Assembly: GCA_031841125.1 (NCBI GenBank)
Contig: CM063106.1
Coordinates: forward strand, 9,176,001 to 9,240,000
DNA from: Acanthococcus lagerstroemiae
Taxonomy: Eukaryota > Arthropoda > Insecta > Hemiptera > Eriococcidae
DNA: 64,000 bases
Reading direction: 5' to 3'
Under the pieces are notes generated by a model that was not told the DNA's origin, ran no database searches, and was given only the letters and a program-made list of their open reading frames with translations. Both the position numbers and the translations under genes were made by a program. Shown here piece by piece: positions 1 through 12,344 of the stretch. Every line of letters starts with the position of its first letter. Position 1 is the first letter of the stretch.

Positions 1-242
1 AACCAAACCTTCACGCCCAAAAAGCAGGCCACAGAAGGATATGGGAGATAGCGGGGACGATAGACAAATGCTTTGGGATGCCAAAGGATAGAATCGCGAT
101 GGAACACTTCTTTGACAAGCCGTACCGTGCGCTAATACCCACACGGGAGGCTTGGGAAAAGAGGTGGCCAAGCATTAAGAGGAGAACGTGTGGTTTGCAA
201 ATGTCTCTAAGAATGACCAAGATGTAGGAATCGGAATTACGA

Positions 243-995
243 ATGCAAAAGGCGCTGACAACTGTTCGTTCAGTGGCACTGGGCGAGGGCGTCACTATCC
301 TCCAAGCAGAGATAATGGCGATCACGGTGGTCACTGACAGAAGCCAGCAGAAGGGCCCTGTTAATAAGAAGATCTACATCTGTACAGACAGTCAATCGGC
401 TATTAAGGCACTATTGTCACACCAAACTACATCCCTGGTGGTGGCGGAGAAATTATACACCCTTGCTCAGGAGAAACGTGTCACCATACTATGGACACCA
501 GGACACTGCGGTATAAAAGGGAACATGATCGCTGGCAAGCTGGCGAAGGAGGGCATAAAAAAAGAACTGGCAACACCTAGACCGTGTCTTCCTGTAGCAT
601 ACAGCGTCATAAAATGCAAAGTAAAGGCTTGGATAAGTAAGCAGACGGATATGCACTGGCGGTTGGCCAGTGGCATGAACGTCAGCAAAACACTGGTAGG
701 GGATGCCCCCAGTAAGTATGCCAAGTTCCTATTAGGGCTTGATAGGAAACATGCAAGGTTCATGGTCGGACTACTAACTGGTCATGGGGCCACAAAACAC
801 ATGTGGTATAAAATACGAGTGGTAAAAAGCGGCTCTTGTAGGTACTGCGGAGAAGAGGAAGAAACCTCGATCCATATCATATGTCAATGCTCAGCAATAA
901 CCGGGATAAGACGCGAAGCATTGGGACTAGAGTATCCAGCACCCAGTGAAGTCAAAGGGATAGAGTTAAGTAAAATTCTCACTTTGGCTCCTTAA
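243..995 (+). pseudogene. LINE remnant: RNase H domain plus C-terminal zinc-knuckle region
   Basis: This frame encodes the end of a non-LTR retrotransposon polyprotein. Residues 1-110 are RNase H-like: QAEIMAI supplies the conserved glutamate, TDSQSAIKAL the central aspartate, and WTPGHCGIKGN the last block. The terminal motif, normally GNExADxLA, reads GNMIAGKLA here, so the last conserved acidic residue is lost. The N-terminal strand (YTDGS type) is also missing because the frame upstream is broken. Residues 170-230 hold a Cys/His knuckle (SCRYCG followed by SIHIICQC), as in elements of the Jockey/R1 type. An A-rich run near 1080 may be the 3' tail. RNase H normally removes RNA from the RNA:DNA hybrid. 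This copy is dead; the domain identity is firm but the clade is less certain. Confidence 0.8.
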
Positions 996-1090
996 CAGCA
1001 GCTCGAGGAATAATGCAATGGACTGCAAAGTCTAAGCACTCAGCGCATACAGCGCACCTCACACACAAATGAAAAGAAGAAAAAAAAATG

Positions 1091-2730
1091 ATGGACCTCA
1101 GAATCAGTTGACCGAGAAAGGAAATTAGAAAACTACTTACAAGATAGACACATTTGGAGAAGATGGAAAAGGAAGTAAGCAAGCTGACAACACTCTAGTG
1201 CAGGGAAGTACAGACCGATGCTCTGAAGTACGAGTACAAATGAGGATGTACCGAATGGGAGCGTCGAGGTGCCTTACTTCGTCAAAATTAGATTTACCCC
1301 AACCAACACAAGAAAGACTTGAATTGCGAACTGGCCAGGTTATTTTTCAATAAGATAATATTCTCAAATTTCTAGGCTGATTATTCCCCAATTGTCAGGA
1401 ATTTTTTGTTACCGTTGTAGAGTCGTGCAAGTAAAGATTTAATATTGCCAATCCCATAATGGCAAGAAAAATTATCTCATCATTTTGCAGTGATTAGGTG
1501 GCAAATTTGAGGAATTTTGTTTGGTAAAAAATCACTAGGGTCAATCTGGAATCCCACTTCATGATCTTTTTACAATTTCCGTGAAATAAAGGGTAACAAA
1601 AAAGAAAAAATCGCATTTAAACATTTGCTCGTGAAAATATGTTTGCGAGAGGGACGTACGACATAAGGGGGGAGAATGCAGTTGACAAGGCTTGGGGCGT
1701 TTCAATTTTACATTTTTTTTCTTCGAAATTTAAACGACTAGTACTGAAAAGTTGTCCTCTGGCATCCAAGGGACATATAACTATACAAAATGTAACTACA
1801 TCGGAGATGGTTCCGAGGTACTCCATGCTGTTCTTTCATAGGAAAATAATACATGCTGCAGACTACGGGAATCTTTGATTCAAATTTCTGTCTCGAATCC
1901 TAACAATTAATTAAGTTAAAACGACGCTCCTGTATGAGTTTTTTAAATTCAAGTTTATAGTTTTACCCAAGTCGATGAGAGGAGCACAAAGGAAGGCTTG
2001 AACGAAAGTCGGATCATTTTTTCGATGCGATATTTCATGTACAGCTAGGGTTCTGGTGATTTCTGGTCCAAGTCCCAAATATGGTAGCAGAAAGGGTTCA
2101 TGCAAAACTTGACTAATTTTTTTGACAAGGTGCTTGATTTAGAGGCTTTCGTACTCACTGTGCTTTTTGAATGAAACCTCTTAGTATACTATCAAAGGGG
2201 GTTCACGGAATAATGGATTTAATAGTACTAGGAAGAAAAAATAAGTCCGTTTCTGTTTTTCGATTCAGAAGTGCTCTTCGGATCAGACTTCCCAATGAAG
2301 CACCAAAGGGAACAAAAAATGGACTAAATCGAATACAATATCAAAAAAATAAGTCAATTTCTGCTTGAACTCTTCTGGTACCACCTTTGAGAGGACAGTC
2401 TGCTCCAAAAGCTGCTCTCAAATTCAGATTCAATGAGTGCAAAAACTTATAAATTAGGAACCTTATCGGCAGAATGAGTTAATTTTTGAATGAATTCGAA
2501 AATGAATTGTATTTGGCACCACGTTGAGGAGCCAGACCCAAAAGTTTCCACTAATATTGGATTCAACGAGTATGAAACCTCATACTTCGTAAAGAAAAGT
2601 GATTCAGCTTTCATTCAAATCCATTTCTGCAGGACTGATCGGGTCAGTGATCTTGTCAGTTGGTGCATATTTTCGAAGAAGGTTATAACATTAAAAGAGC
2701 TATTCACCACCAGGGTCATTTGAAACATAA
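1091..2730. other. No gene recognised; AT-rich intergenic or intronic DNA
   Basis: Only short open frames occur here (for example 1639-1878), with no recognisable domain. The stretch around 1980-2130 faintly resembles the repeat unit of the 6-10 kb foldback arms, but too weakly to call. Confidence 0.5.
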
Positions 2731-3182
2731 CACTACTGAACAACTATTTTGCACAATGCATTTCGACAGGTGATTCTGAGGTACTTTTTAACGCTGAACA
2801 CGATACTGCGATCCATTTTTCTCTATCACGTCACAATTCGGAGTTCTGGACGACTGAAATTCGTTTCCATTTTGTTTTTGCATTGGAATAAGCAGTACCA
2901 CTGACTGATATCAGTGTTATCAGACCACAATAACAGAAAACAAGGAATACACACCACTACACACGACCGCAACACACAACAACACGAATCAGTATGACCA
3001 CATTCAGTTCCTAAACCTCTTTTTGATCACATTTAGTTGAATTTTTTATAGTTTTTGATCAGAAAAACTAGACATGATAGAGAAAAACGGCTGACGGCAC
3101 TGTATTCAGCGTTGAAAAGTAATCAAGAATCACCTCCTTAAATGCGTTGTGCAAACAAAAAATTTCATTTTGTTCAGTAGTG
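2731..3182. mobile_element. 452-bp MITE with about 85-bp terminal inverted repeats
   Basis: The left end begins CACTACTGAACAA and continues through GCACAATGCATTTC, GGTGATTCTGAGG and TTTTTAACGCTGAA. The reverse complement of the right end, reading back from 3182, gives the same blocks in the same order with a few substitutions and one short gap. The bases TAA stand immediately outside both ends. A 3-bp TAA duplication would fit the PIF/Harbinger superfamily, but that assignment is inference. No coding capacity. Confidence 0.75.
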
Positions 3183-4797
3183 TAATTAGAGTGAAGAAAT
3201 AATTTTTTACGAAAAATTTCAGAACTTCACGAAATTATAGAAAACAAAGGTTGCTAAAGAGATCTCACGATCACCTACAATCTAATTGAAATTACGTGTA
3301 TTCATTTGGCGCGAAAAGACAACTTCTTCTTCAGGTGCAGTATCCGATGCCGGACGTTAATGATCGCGGTTTCTGACGCGCGACTTTCCTGGGCAGGGTT
3401 AGTCGGGGTAGTTTGCCGCAGCTTTCCCTACGGTTTGTTACGTTAGAGTTTTCCTCCACTGTGCCGAAGAGTATGCAGCCGCAGCTCGCTTACTAGGCAC
3501 GTGTTCCACGTCGCTGAGAGAGCTAGCCATGACGTGCATACGCACAGCACCAATCTTTCTGATCTGGTGGTAACACGCCCTGCGGCGCCGATAGTATTAA
3601 TCGAGATGGAAACAGAGCGCATAAGAGCACTAAATGGAGTCGGATTTCGAAAAAAAAAAGAAGTGTAAAATAGAACCACTCTGGCAAACACGCTCCCTCA
3701 GACACTTCTTCGAGAGGACAAAATTATTTACCTGATGAAATCACAGGCGAATCTTTATTATTTTCAGCAATAAAAAAAACGTATTCAAGAACTCTGTCTT
3801 GCTCACTCCCCCCCCCCCACCTCCTTGAAAAAAGGTTTTGTACATTTTCTAATCAGTTATTTTATTTATCATCGTTCCCTCAACTATATACGTCAAGGGT
3901 AGAACTGACGCTAGTGATAGAGATAGAGGCCGATTAAAATACGTGTCTTGAACAATTCTGAAATTCCACACGCGGGTTCTACAACCTAGCACTGAAACGT
4001 GGTTCAAAACGGGGCCAGCGTTTACATAATATAATTTACAACAATCTGCAAATAACCTCAATAACTGTCTGGTAATGCACTGACCATGTTAACGCAGAAC
4101 ACCGGAAAACGCATTTACTCGTCACCTGTGGCTGCAGATAGCTAATTCCATCTTGCAGATCCGTATAGGCCAAGCACTGACAAGCATAATATAGCATTCA
4201 CGAGTAGTCGTGCCTTCGAAGACGGGCCGTTGATAACGAAACATTTACTCACAACCGTTTCGCATTTCGCATACGGTTCCTGAATAATATGGAAGCATTG
4301 AAGGTGAAAAAACGTTTTACAACATTATACCTACAGCTATAGCCTTTCTGGACTTCTGTACTTCGTTAATTAAATCATCGGCATAGCGAAAACCAGTTCA
4401 AGTGTATTCCCGGAATGCAGGAATGAGTAACGTGAACTGTAACTTAGTTTCGAAAACCTCTGATAATAGAAGCGGGTAGGAGGAATTGAACAGACAGGCC
4501 CTCGCCCTCACTTGCTTAACAAAAGTTATGCCACCCTCTCAACCTGAAGCATTATTGTAACAGTGAATTTCTTCCTCATAAATTGGCAGTTGGCAAAAAT
4601 TTTCAATAGGCCATTAATAATTAGGAAAATTGGAGAAAAAATGTGCATTTTACCACAAAGGAGTGGAATTTGGTGTGTTCGAAAAGGCATACGGATCAAT
4701 TCGAAGATTAGTACTCGTCCCAAATCTACTTTTGGCTCCACATTTGGGGGAAAAGGGGAACAAATATCAAAATTTCGTGTAACCTTATATATTTGAG
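3183..4797. other. No gene recognised
   Basis: Contains a C-run near 3810 and CpG-richer DNA at 3340-3620. Open frames such as 3443-3691 (minus) and 3849-4061 (minus) have no recognisable domain and are probably chance. Confidence 0.5.
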
Positions 4798-4868
4798 GAG
4801 TTATCTGTCAAAAGGGCCCCTAACGAATAGGATTCCTATTCGTCAGGAGCCTTTTTGACAGATAACTC
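4798..4868. repeat. 71-bp near-perfect palindrome (hairpin mini-element, copy 1)
   Basis: The left arm starts GAGTTATCTGTCAAAA and the right arm ends TTTTTGACAGATAACTC. Arms of about 35 bp pair with roughly three mismatches, and the centre is the palindrome CGAATAGGATTCCTATTCG. The same outer sequence recurs at 45111-45172 and 60865-60929 with unrelated centres, so this is a dispersed family. Each copy is too short to code for anything and would fold into a stable stem if transcribed. Confidence 0.85.
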
Positions 4869-6016
4869 ATTTATTTTTATTGATTTGAAACCTATGCCTA
4901 ACGACAGTGAGAGTCGTAATAATTGAGTCAGCAGAAATTTTCATAACTTAATGAAGTAGTTGGGCTTAATCGAACCATTTGGAGGGGAAAGGAGAGCCAA
5001 AATAAGAGTTATGCATAGACGTAAATAGGGGGGGTCAGGGGTCTTGGCCCCTAAATCCTCTAAAAGCCCCCCCCCCCCTGAAATAATAAAACTAAAAAGT
5101 ATACCAGCAAATAATTTTTTTAGCATTACTTTGATATACTTGTCAGTCTCAGCTACTTGCGTTTATGGTGTTCTGGGAAATGACATCCGATTCTGTAATC
5201 ATGGGTAACTGACTTAGTCGACTGAAATTTTTGTAGTGCACTTTCACAGCCATAATGTGATTTGAATTCAAAGATGAGCCCAATCGGCCAGTTAGATCAG
5301 GAGCCAGGAGTACTAGAAGTGTGTGATGTCAATTCTCTCTAAGAAATTCTATCCTGCAAATTGTAAGTTCTAACGAACTTTCAATGACAAAGAGTTATAC
5401 TACTTTTTTGAGAAGTACAAATTTGGTAATGACCATTTTTTCGTAGGATCAGCTGTTGACGAGATTTTTGATGTTTACGGGGTCGCCGGGCCCACTCAAT
5501 ATGTGTTCAATGAAATATTATAGTTTGGGCGACAATATTCTGAGAAAACATGTACCCTTTTGTTCTTCAAGTTATGCAATACCCATTCATCACTTTGGCT
5601 CACATTGAGGAAAGGAATGTAGTTATTACACAAGAATTTACTCATTTTTTTCTAGCTTACCAATACAGCAAACACTGACTGTAGCTTACAAACGACATTA
5701 TAGTCTATTGATAACAGTAATAGTCTGCGATGTCAAAGGTCGTTGGTTCGGATCCCGGGGAGGAAGCTATTTTTCTATCTTCTTGTTTTTCTTTATCTTT
5801 AATAACAATATTTTTATCCGATTTGTCAGCACAGTTTTATTCATTTATTATACAAGCCGGCATTACTCACTCAATATTATTTGAAAGGATAAGTAAAATC
5901 ATATTCTGCCAGCAAAATCTCTCGAGTAATCCCGAGACTACACAGAGGAATTTGCGAATGAATTTCCTGAGCAACCCCGAATGACATTCCTTTGTTCGCA
6001 AACGAGTTCTCGTATT
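4869..6016. other. No gene; possible truncated tRNA-derived SINE head at 5700-5765
   Basis: Around 5720-5760 the phrase CAAAGGTCGTTGGTTCGGAT followed by CCCGGGG resembles the T-arm and polymerase III B box (GGTTCGGATCC, 5745-5755) of a tRNA-derived SINE. No A box or target duplication was found, so this is weak. The rest is AT-rich, with a C-run at about 5070. Confidence 0.35.
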
Positions 6017-7019
6017 TCTTTTGAATAAGATTTTAATAGTGAATTTCTTTCACTTTTGTTGGAAAAACATTAATAAAATTGGCACACCAACTCTGAGCTT
6101 TGAAGGTCACTGAATCCATTTTCGGTATCAATTTGACGCGAATTTCAAACCTGCGATGAAGGGGTACAGGAATGGAAGAAAATCCGCGGGATACGGACTT
6201 CAAATTTAAAATTGTAGCATCTGTGGGAGATGGGGAAGGAGGGAGACCCACATTTTTAAAGAACACGTTATGCACATAGAAAATTAAGATTTTACGGGTC
6301 ACTGAATTCGTTCATGATATTTTTGGTTCAAGTTCATAATTTCATAATTATGGCACTTGGGGGAGGAGGAAATGGACGGAACAAAAGTCATTACTGTAAC
6401 ACATTACGTTATTACGTATATCAAGAGTATGTTTTTTTTTGATCCTCTGAATTCGTTTTTGATGTTTTGTCCTCAAACTCAGAATTGTAGCAGCTAGTAA
6501 GACGGGGGAGACAGTAAATTTTCATGAAAAACGTTACGGATATCGAAGACCAGGTTTCTTCGGGTTCCCCAATCCTTTCATCATAGTATTTTGACTCCAA
6601 ATTCAAAATTTTGACGCCTGTTAGAGGAGATAAAGGGAGGGGGGTTGACTAATTTTTATAAAATATCTTATGTACATCAAAATTGAAGTGTTTTTTCGTT
6701 TGCTTAATTTGCTTTTAATATGATTTTAGCTTCACGTTCAAAATTATGGCACCAGCGAAAGGCGGGATGGGGACTAACGTTATATGCAATAGACGTTATG
6801 TACATCACATGTTCGATTTTTGTGAATTAATGGCATCCGTGGACGGTGGAGGAGATACAATTTTCACGAGAGACATTATGTATCAAATACTGATTAGTTT
6901 CTGCAGATAATGACTCAATGTATGTCTGGTCGATGTGTCGCAGTTATTTTTCCTCGCTTGTTGGTGGGAAATACTCCAATTTTTATCAATTCAGAAATTT
7001 TGCCCGCAGTTCATACTTG

Positions 7020-9169
7020 CAGAATCAAATTAGCGTATGTATATTTATGATAAAGGAGAAATGCCAAAGGACTTTTTAAAAAATGCTATTGTAACTATAC
7101 TAAAAAGAGCAGGAGCAGATGGGTGTGAAAATTATTGAACAATTAGTGTTCTTTCGCATGCGTCAAAATTATTAACTAGGATAATTTATAAGAGAATTGA
7201 GAATAGAACAGATGCAGAACTAGGAGATGATCAGTTTGCATTTAGAAAAAGTAGAGGTACTAGGAAAGCAGTGTTAGCTCTGAGATTAATTGTAAATGGG
7301 AGACTCAAAAAGGGGCAGGATACATACATAGCATTCGTCGATATAGAAAAATTTTCAACAATGTTAAATGGGATAAAATGTTTGATATTCTAAAAAGACA
7401 AGAATAAGATTAAAGGAAGACAAGTTATTTTAAACTTAAATAAAGGACAGAATGCCACATCAAGAATGGAAGGAGAGGAACGGGAGACTAATATAGAAAA
7501 AGGTGTAAGGCAGGGGTGCTCCTTACCTCCAGTATTATTTAATCTGTACATAGAGTGGACCATAAAAAAAGGGAAGTATTAAATAGCACGAAATATAAAG
7601 TGTGATTGAACGAAATGTGAAGCCACGAAAAAAAAAGTTTAAATTACGAGTTTTAAAATCGATATCACGAAATGACTTGCATACGCTATATTATGTTGTT
7701 TAAACACAAAAATTATACGTCATCGCGGATAACGTACAGACTCGTGGAGATAGGAGATCCATGAGTTTAAGAGGAATCCAATTTTCTATAAAAACGATCA
7801 TTAAGAATTTTTTCGTAAGTACTCTAGAAACGCCATAGAGGCGAGCTCTGAGGTAATGCTCGAAAGGACGGATCTCAGGGCTTCGGTTGAGAGAACAAAA
7901 AAGAGTGGGCGTGTAAAAATTACCCTTTATTACAGTACATTAGGAATTTTTAGACCTATTATTTATGCGAATGACCCCATCGAGATCATCGAGGGGTTTC
8001 GAACTCAACGAATTCATTTTTGATATCGGTTTGGCTCTTAATCTAAATTTGTGGCTCCTGAGGAGGGGGAGAATCGATTCATAGATTTTTATTGCTCCAA
8101 AATTTGATTTTGACATTAATTTGTGCGCAATTGTAAATTTGTGGCAAGTATGATGGAGGCCGAGAATTTGAACTTTTTATTTCGGGCTTATTTTATTTTA
8201 TCGTATGAGTGAATTATACTGCGTTCTGAAGTTTAATTTTTTCTTCAAACTCTTTCTTTTTCTGTTTCGTACTTGTTACTGCGCTTGTCATTTATATATT
8301 TCGTGTAAACCGCATATTTCTTTCGTGAATTCAACATTACCATTGTGGGCCGATAAATGGGTCCCTAAAAAAAATAAAAGAAAAGAAAAATTTGAAGCAG
8401 GTGTCACTACACATGGAGAACGAGTAATGATGCTCAGATTTGCAGATGATATTGTCTTATTATAGCTGAAAGGGGTATTGATTCGGAAAACATTCTAAAT
8501 GGAATGGAATGGAGATTTTGAGGATAGAATATCGTACAAGAATAAATGAGAATAAAACTACAGTAATAGTATGTGAACATGATAGCTTAATTGTAAATAT
8601 TGGGCAGGAGCAGATTGAGGAAGTAAGCGAATTTTGCTTCTTAGGGAGTACAATAAGAAAATATGGAAGGAGTAAAAGGGATATTAGTAGTAGAATAGCA
8701 CAAGCCAAATTAGTATTTTATCGAAAAAGTACTTTTCAAACCAAGAATAAATCTGGAAATCAAAAAATTGTTCTTGAAAACTGATGTTTGGAGTGTAGCC
8801 TTGCATGGGGATATGAAACTTGGACCATAGGAAAACCAGAGAAGAAGAGGATCGAAGTTTTTGAGATGTGGTGTTATATGGGCGGATAAGGTAAAAATGA
8901 GGAAGTACTTAACAGAGCAGGAGGTAAAATGAATATTTGGAATTGTCTGAAGAGAAGGAGAGCTTTAATAGGGCATAATTTGATTTGAGGCACCTAGGAA
9001 TAATATCACTGCTGCTAGAAGGGAGAGTAGAAGAAAAAATTGGGTCAGTCGGCAAAGATTTCAGTATATTCAACAGATAATCAAGGATGTCAAATGTAAG
9101 TGTTATTACAAAATGAAAGAACTTGCACCAGATAGAGAGAAATGGAGAGCTGCATCAAACTGGTCGTAA
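7020..9169 (+). pseudogene. Broken LINE reverse transcriptase
   Basis: Across several frames the translation matches an arthropod non-LTR reverse transcriptase. Visible blocks include EMPKDFLKNAIVTILK, DDQFAFRKSRGTRKAV, TYIAFVDIEKFSTM, EKGVRQGCSLPPVLFNLYIE, the catalytic LRFADDIVLL near 8440, then QIEEVSEFCFLGSTI. A WRAASNWS-type ending stops at about 9167. The frame is destroyed by stops and shifts. Between 7575 and 8375, that is between LFNLYIEWTIKK and EKFEAGV, about 800 bp of foreign DNA is inserted, including foldback-type repeat units and a SINE tail. After the stop, the string CTGATAACCTTATCATCAGC resembles the short 3' tail repeats of such elements. Not functional. Confidence 0.85.
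7846..7893 (+). mobile_element. 3' tail fragment of a tRNA-derived SINE
   Basis: The string GAGGTAATGCTCGAAAGGAC followed by a GGGCTTCGGTTGAGAG-type end matches the 3' end of the complete SINE at 24101-24315 (GAGGTAATGCTCAAAAAGGG ... GGGCTCGGGTTGAGAG). No tRNA-like head is present, so this copy is 5'-truncated. Confidence 0.6.
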
Positions 9170-10128
9170 GACTGATAACCTTATCATCAGCATCTAGTTA
9201 AGACATATGATGTGACCTCATGAAACACCTACAAAACCATCTTCCTGGGAAAGTACATTGGAGGTGCTGCTGTCTGGCAGAACATGGTAAAAACAATGAG
9301 AAGTTTGGATACTGGAAAAAAATAACGTTCGGTTATTAGTTAGTTCTCCATGATCTCGTTTTCCTCGTCAGTACCACCAACTACACAGTTAAGCAAGATA
9401 ATAAATTTTTTCTAGTCGTATACATGATGCATTTCATGAAGATTTCGTTTTACCCCTCCTCTCCTCCTCAGATGCACCAAATCTAAGTGTGAAGTCAAAA
9501 TTATATCAAGAACGAATTCAGGGACCCAGAAGATTCAATTTTTGATATACGTAACGTATTTCAGTGGAAATTTATGTCTTTCCCTTCTACCCCAAGTGCC
9601 ACGATTATGAATTTGGAGGACAGATAATATGAAAAACAAATTCAGCAACCCATAAAACCTTTTTTTTTTCATGTGCACGATGTTTTTTCGAAATGAAAAT
9701 CGTGATCTCCCCTCTCTCTGTCTCCCTCATGTGTCACAATAAATTCTGAATTTGGATTCGAAATTAAATTAATAGCAAAAATGAATTTAATGACACAAAA
9801 AAACTCAAAATTTCACAATACATAATGCATCTTGTGAAAATGTGTTGCCTCACCTCACTCTCCTCCAGGTCCAGCAGTTTTGAATTTTGAGTCAATATTA
9901 AAAACGAATTCAGCGACTCAAAAACATAGTTGCTAATGTGTTTAACGTATTTTATAAGAAATTTTCTTTTTTCTTCGCCTCTAGCCCCAAATTTTGGAAT
10001 TAGCGTGAAACCGATACCGAAAACGGATTCAGTGACCTTGAAACCCTTACAGTAGGAATGCCATTTTCATTAATTACACTCTTTCAAAAGTGAAAAAATT
10101 CCACTATCAAAATCCCATCTAAAAAAAT

Positions 10129-11459
10129 AAAATACAATATAAAGTGGGCGGGGGGAGGAGGAGGAAAAAATTCCCATGGATGGATAGGCATCGGTATAGT
10201 GAAACGGCTACGGAGTAATTAGCGTCTGTTCCACTCGCACAAGTCGCCAAGAACGAACGAATATCAAAGTTTCGAAACTTTTCCCGTAAGCCCTGCGTTT
10301 ATAGAAAACGAGTATTCTGAACTCACATTTTGCGACATTTCTAGGGTAGCTACGAAGAAAATTGCAACATACGTTTTTTACAGGTAGTCCGGAAAGCTTT
10401 CTAATTTTAGACTACATTGGGCTGGTTATAATCGAAACTCAAACTTCTGCCATTTTCCCCCAAATGTGAACCTGGGAAGGAGTTTCGGCGTGACACTACC
10501 GAACTTACATACAAAATTTCCTGCTTTTATGACAAAATGTACGATTCTTACGAACTTGTGCATCAATTTCCTATACTATGTTCTGTCTAATTACCGACGA
10601 AGAAGGTGGTTATTTATTCTGTTTACCTCTTCCTCTAATGAATATCAACCTTGTCACTGATACTGCAATTAAAATTTCCATTTCCATGTGCGGCTTCACT
10701 ACAATACTTGTTCTATCGCCGCCGACGTACGACCAATGTTACTGCTACTTCATTTCTGACCATCGCCCTGGAAATGCGCATTCTATTTACCGCTAGAGGA
10801 AGCCCTCGCAGTCAATTTCTCTTGTTTCCAGTCGCAGGGAACTGCGGTCCACCCACGAATTAACGTTGAATCGCCACCAAATTCAAGCAGGGCGAATACA
10901 TTTTAACCCACGCTGTCCGCAAACGATTCATGAAATGCTCTTTCGTATAGATTAGCTAACTTCGACTTCGAACGTCCAACTATTCGTCCCAATATAGGTG
11001 TCCGAACCGGACCATACTATCGTCTGGTCGTTCAGTCTTTAATTAGCTCGCCATCGCTTCCACCCACACGATAAGAACACGAATTTTCGGTATTTCGCGG
11101 CTATGTTACACACATATACATAGCAACTGAGCGAACTTTTCTTCGCCTTGGAATCGGAGGGCAGAGTGGAGGCTGCTCGACACAGTTACGGAAAAAGTAC
11201 ACACGAGGTACTGAGTACAGACACGAAGAACCTTGTGTACACGTATATTTCGCATTGGTCTGGTTTTTCGGAAAACCGGATCGCGGCAGTACAAAGAAAA
11301 TTGCCAGTTTTCGTGAAAGGACGTCCAGATTTTCACCTCTTGTTACGTCGTGCCCGGTCCCATTTGGCCGCAGAATGAAATCCAAAGTTTCCTCTCGGTC
11401 ACGCACACAACAGATTTTTCTTTATCGACACTGACGCAGTAGATACCATAGGTGTACAC
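10129..11459. other. No gene recognised; CpG-richer left flank of the hAT element
   Basis: Together with 16131-16900 this was one continuous locus before the hAT insertion. It is less AT-rich than its surroundings. Open frames 10466-10863 (plus) and 11101-11406 (minus) show no known domain. Confidence 0.45.
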
Positions 11460-12344
11460 CAGGGTTGTGCCTCTATGGCAGAATATTTCATTTCTACATT
11501 TGACGTGGAAAAAAAAATACATCCAGAATATGTAATTTATGTAGAATATAAAGTAGAATATGTGAAATATGCAGAAAGCTTACAAACGTATTGATTTTAT
11601 TGTCAGCGTAGGTGAATAAGGACCTGTTTCAGGTGGATTTAAGACTGAAGATGTAAGGATTTGTTATGATGTTATGGAAAATATTCTTTTTTCGTTCGTG
11701 GGGTGGCTGATGATTCATCTACAGCTTCAGAGCTGTGGGTCGTCCTCAAAATATTGAACTTGACAGGCTGGGGTTCACTCTCGTGAAGAGTTCTACCGGA
11801 GGGACAAGGGCTTATAGTGTTCTGGGTAGTATATGCTCCTGTACCTCAAAGAACATTTCAACAACCAGACTTAAATCGCATAGGCTAGAAAGTTAGAACC
11901 GTTCATAAGTAGCAGCTATATGCGATATTGTTATTTGTACTGCATATATTACGTTTTGAATGAAATACAGTGAACGAATGTTCAAAATTCTCACATAAGA
12001 AAACTTATTAGTTTGATTAACAGAAATATATGTCACTCCAATAAGAACCGAAAGCGGGTGTGACTTTCATCGTCTGAATAAGAGAATTCTGATTGTGCTG
12101 ATCGGCTTTCGACTTCCACTGCGACTCAGTTATGTTGTACAACTTGAAGCAAGTAAAACTGTTAACAGCTTTTCGGTTCTATAGATAGAGAAGGTTTTAT
12201 GTATTCTGAAAAGTCATTTACACATGAATATTTGTATGCTGCATGAACGGAGCATAGACAAAACTACAGTATATCGAAAACCTGACTGATTTTTTGCCAT
12301 CTAGTTCTCAAGTATTGATTAGCGACCAAGGAGACGCGAACATT

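Larger units (their letters stand above)
6017..10128. mobile_element. 4.1-kb foldback element with tandem-repeat arms
   Basis: The outer ends are inverted copies of each other. The left reads AATAGTGAATTTCTTTCAC, then GGTCACTGAATCC and TTTTCGGTATC. The reverse complement of the right end (about 9990-10128) reads ATAGTGGAATTTTTTCAC, GGTCACTGAATCC and TTTTCGGTATC. Inward, each arm is built of degenerate units of about 120-145 bp. Right-arm units (9430-10060) carry AACGAATTCAGTGACC, a CT-rich tract and GCCACAATTTTGAATTTGG. The left arm (6080-6900) carries the same units inverted. One or two more left-arm units lie at 7990-8190, inside the LINE. The middle holds a broken LINE at 7020-9195. No transposase was seen. 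Confidence 0.7.
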
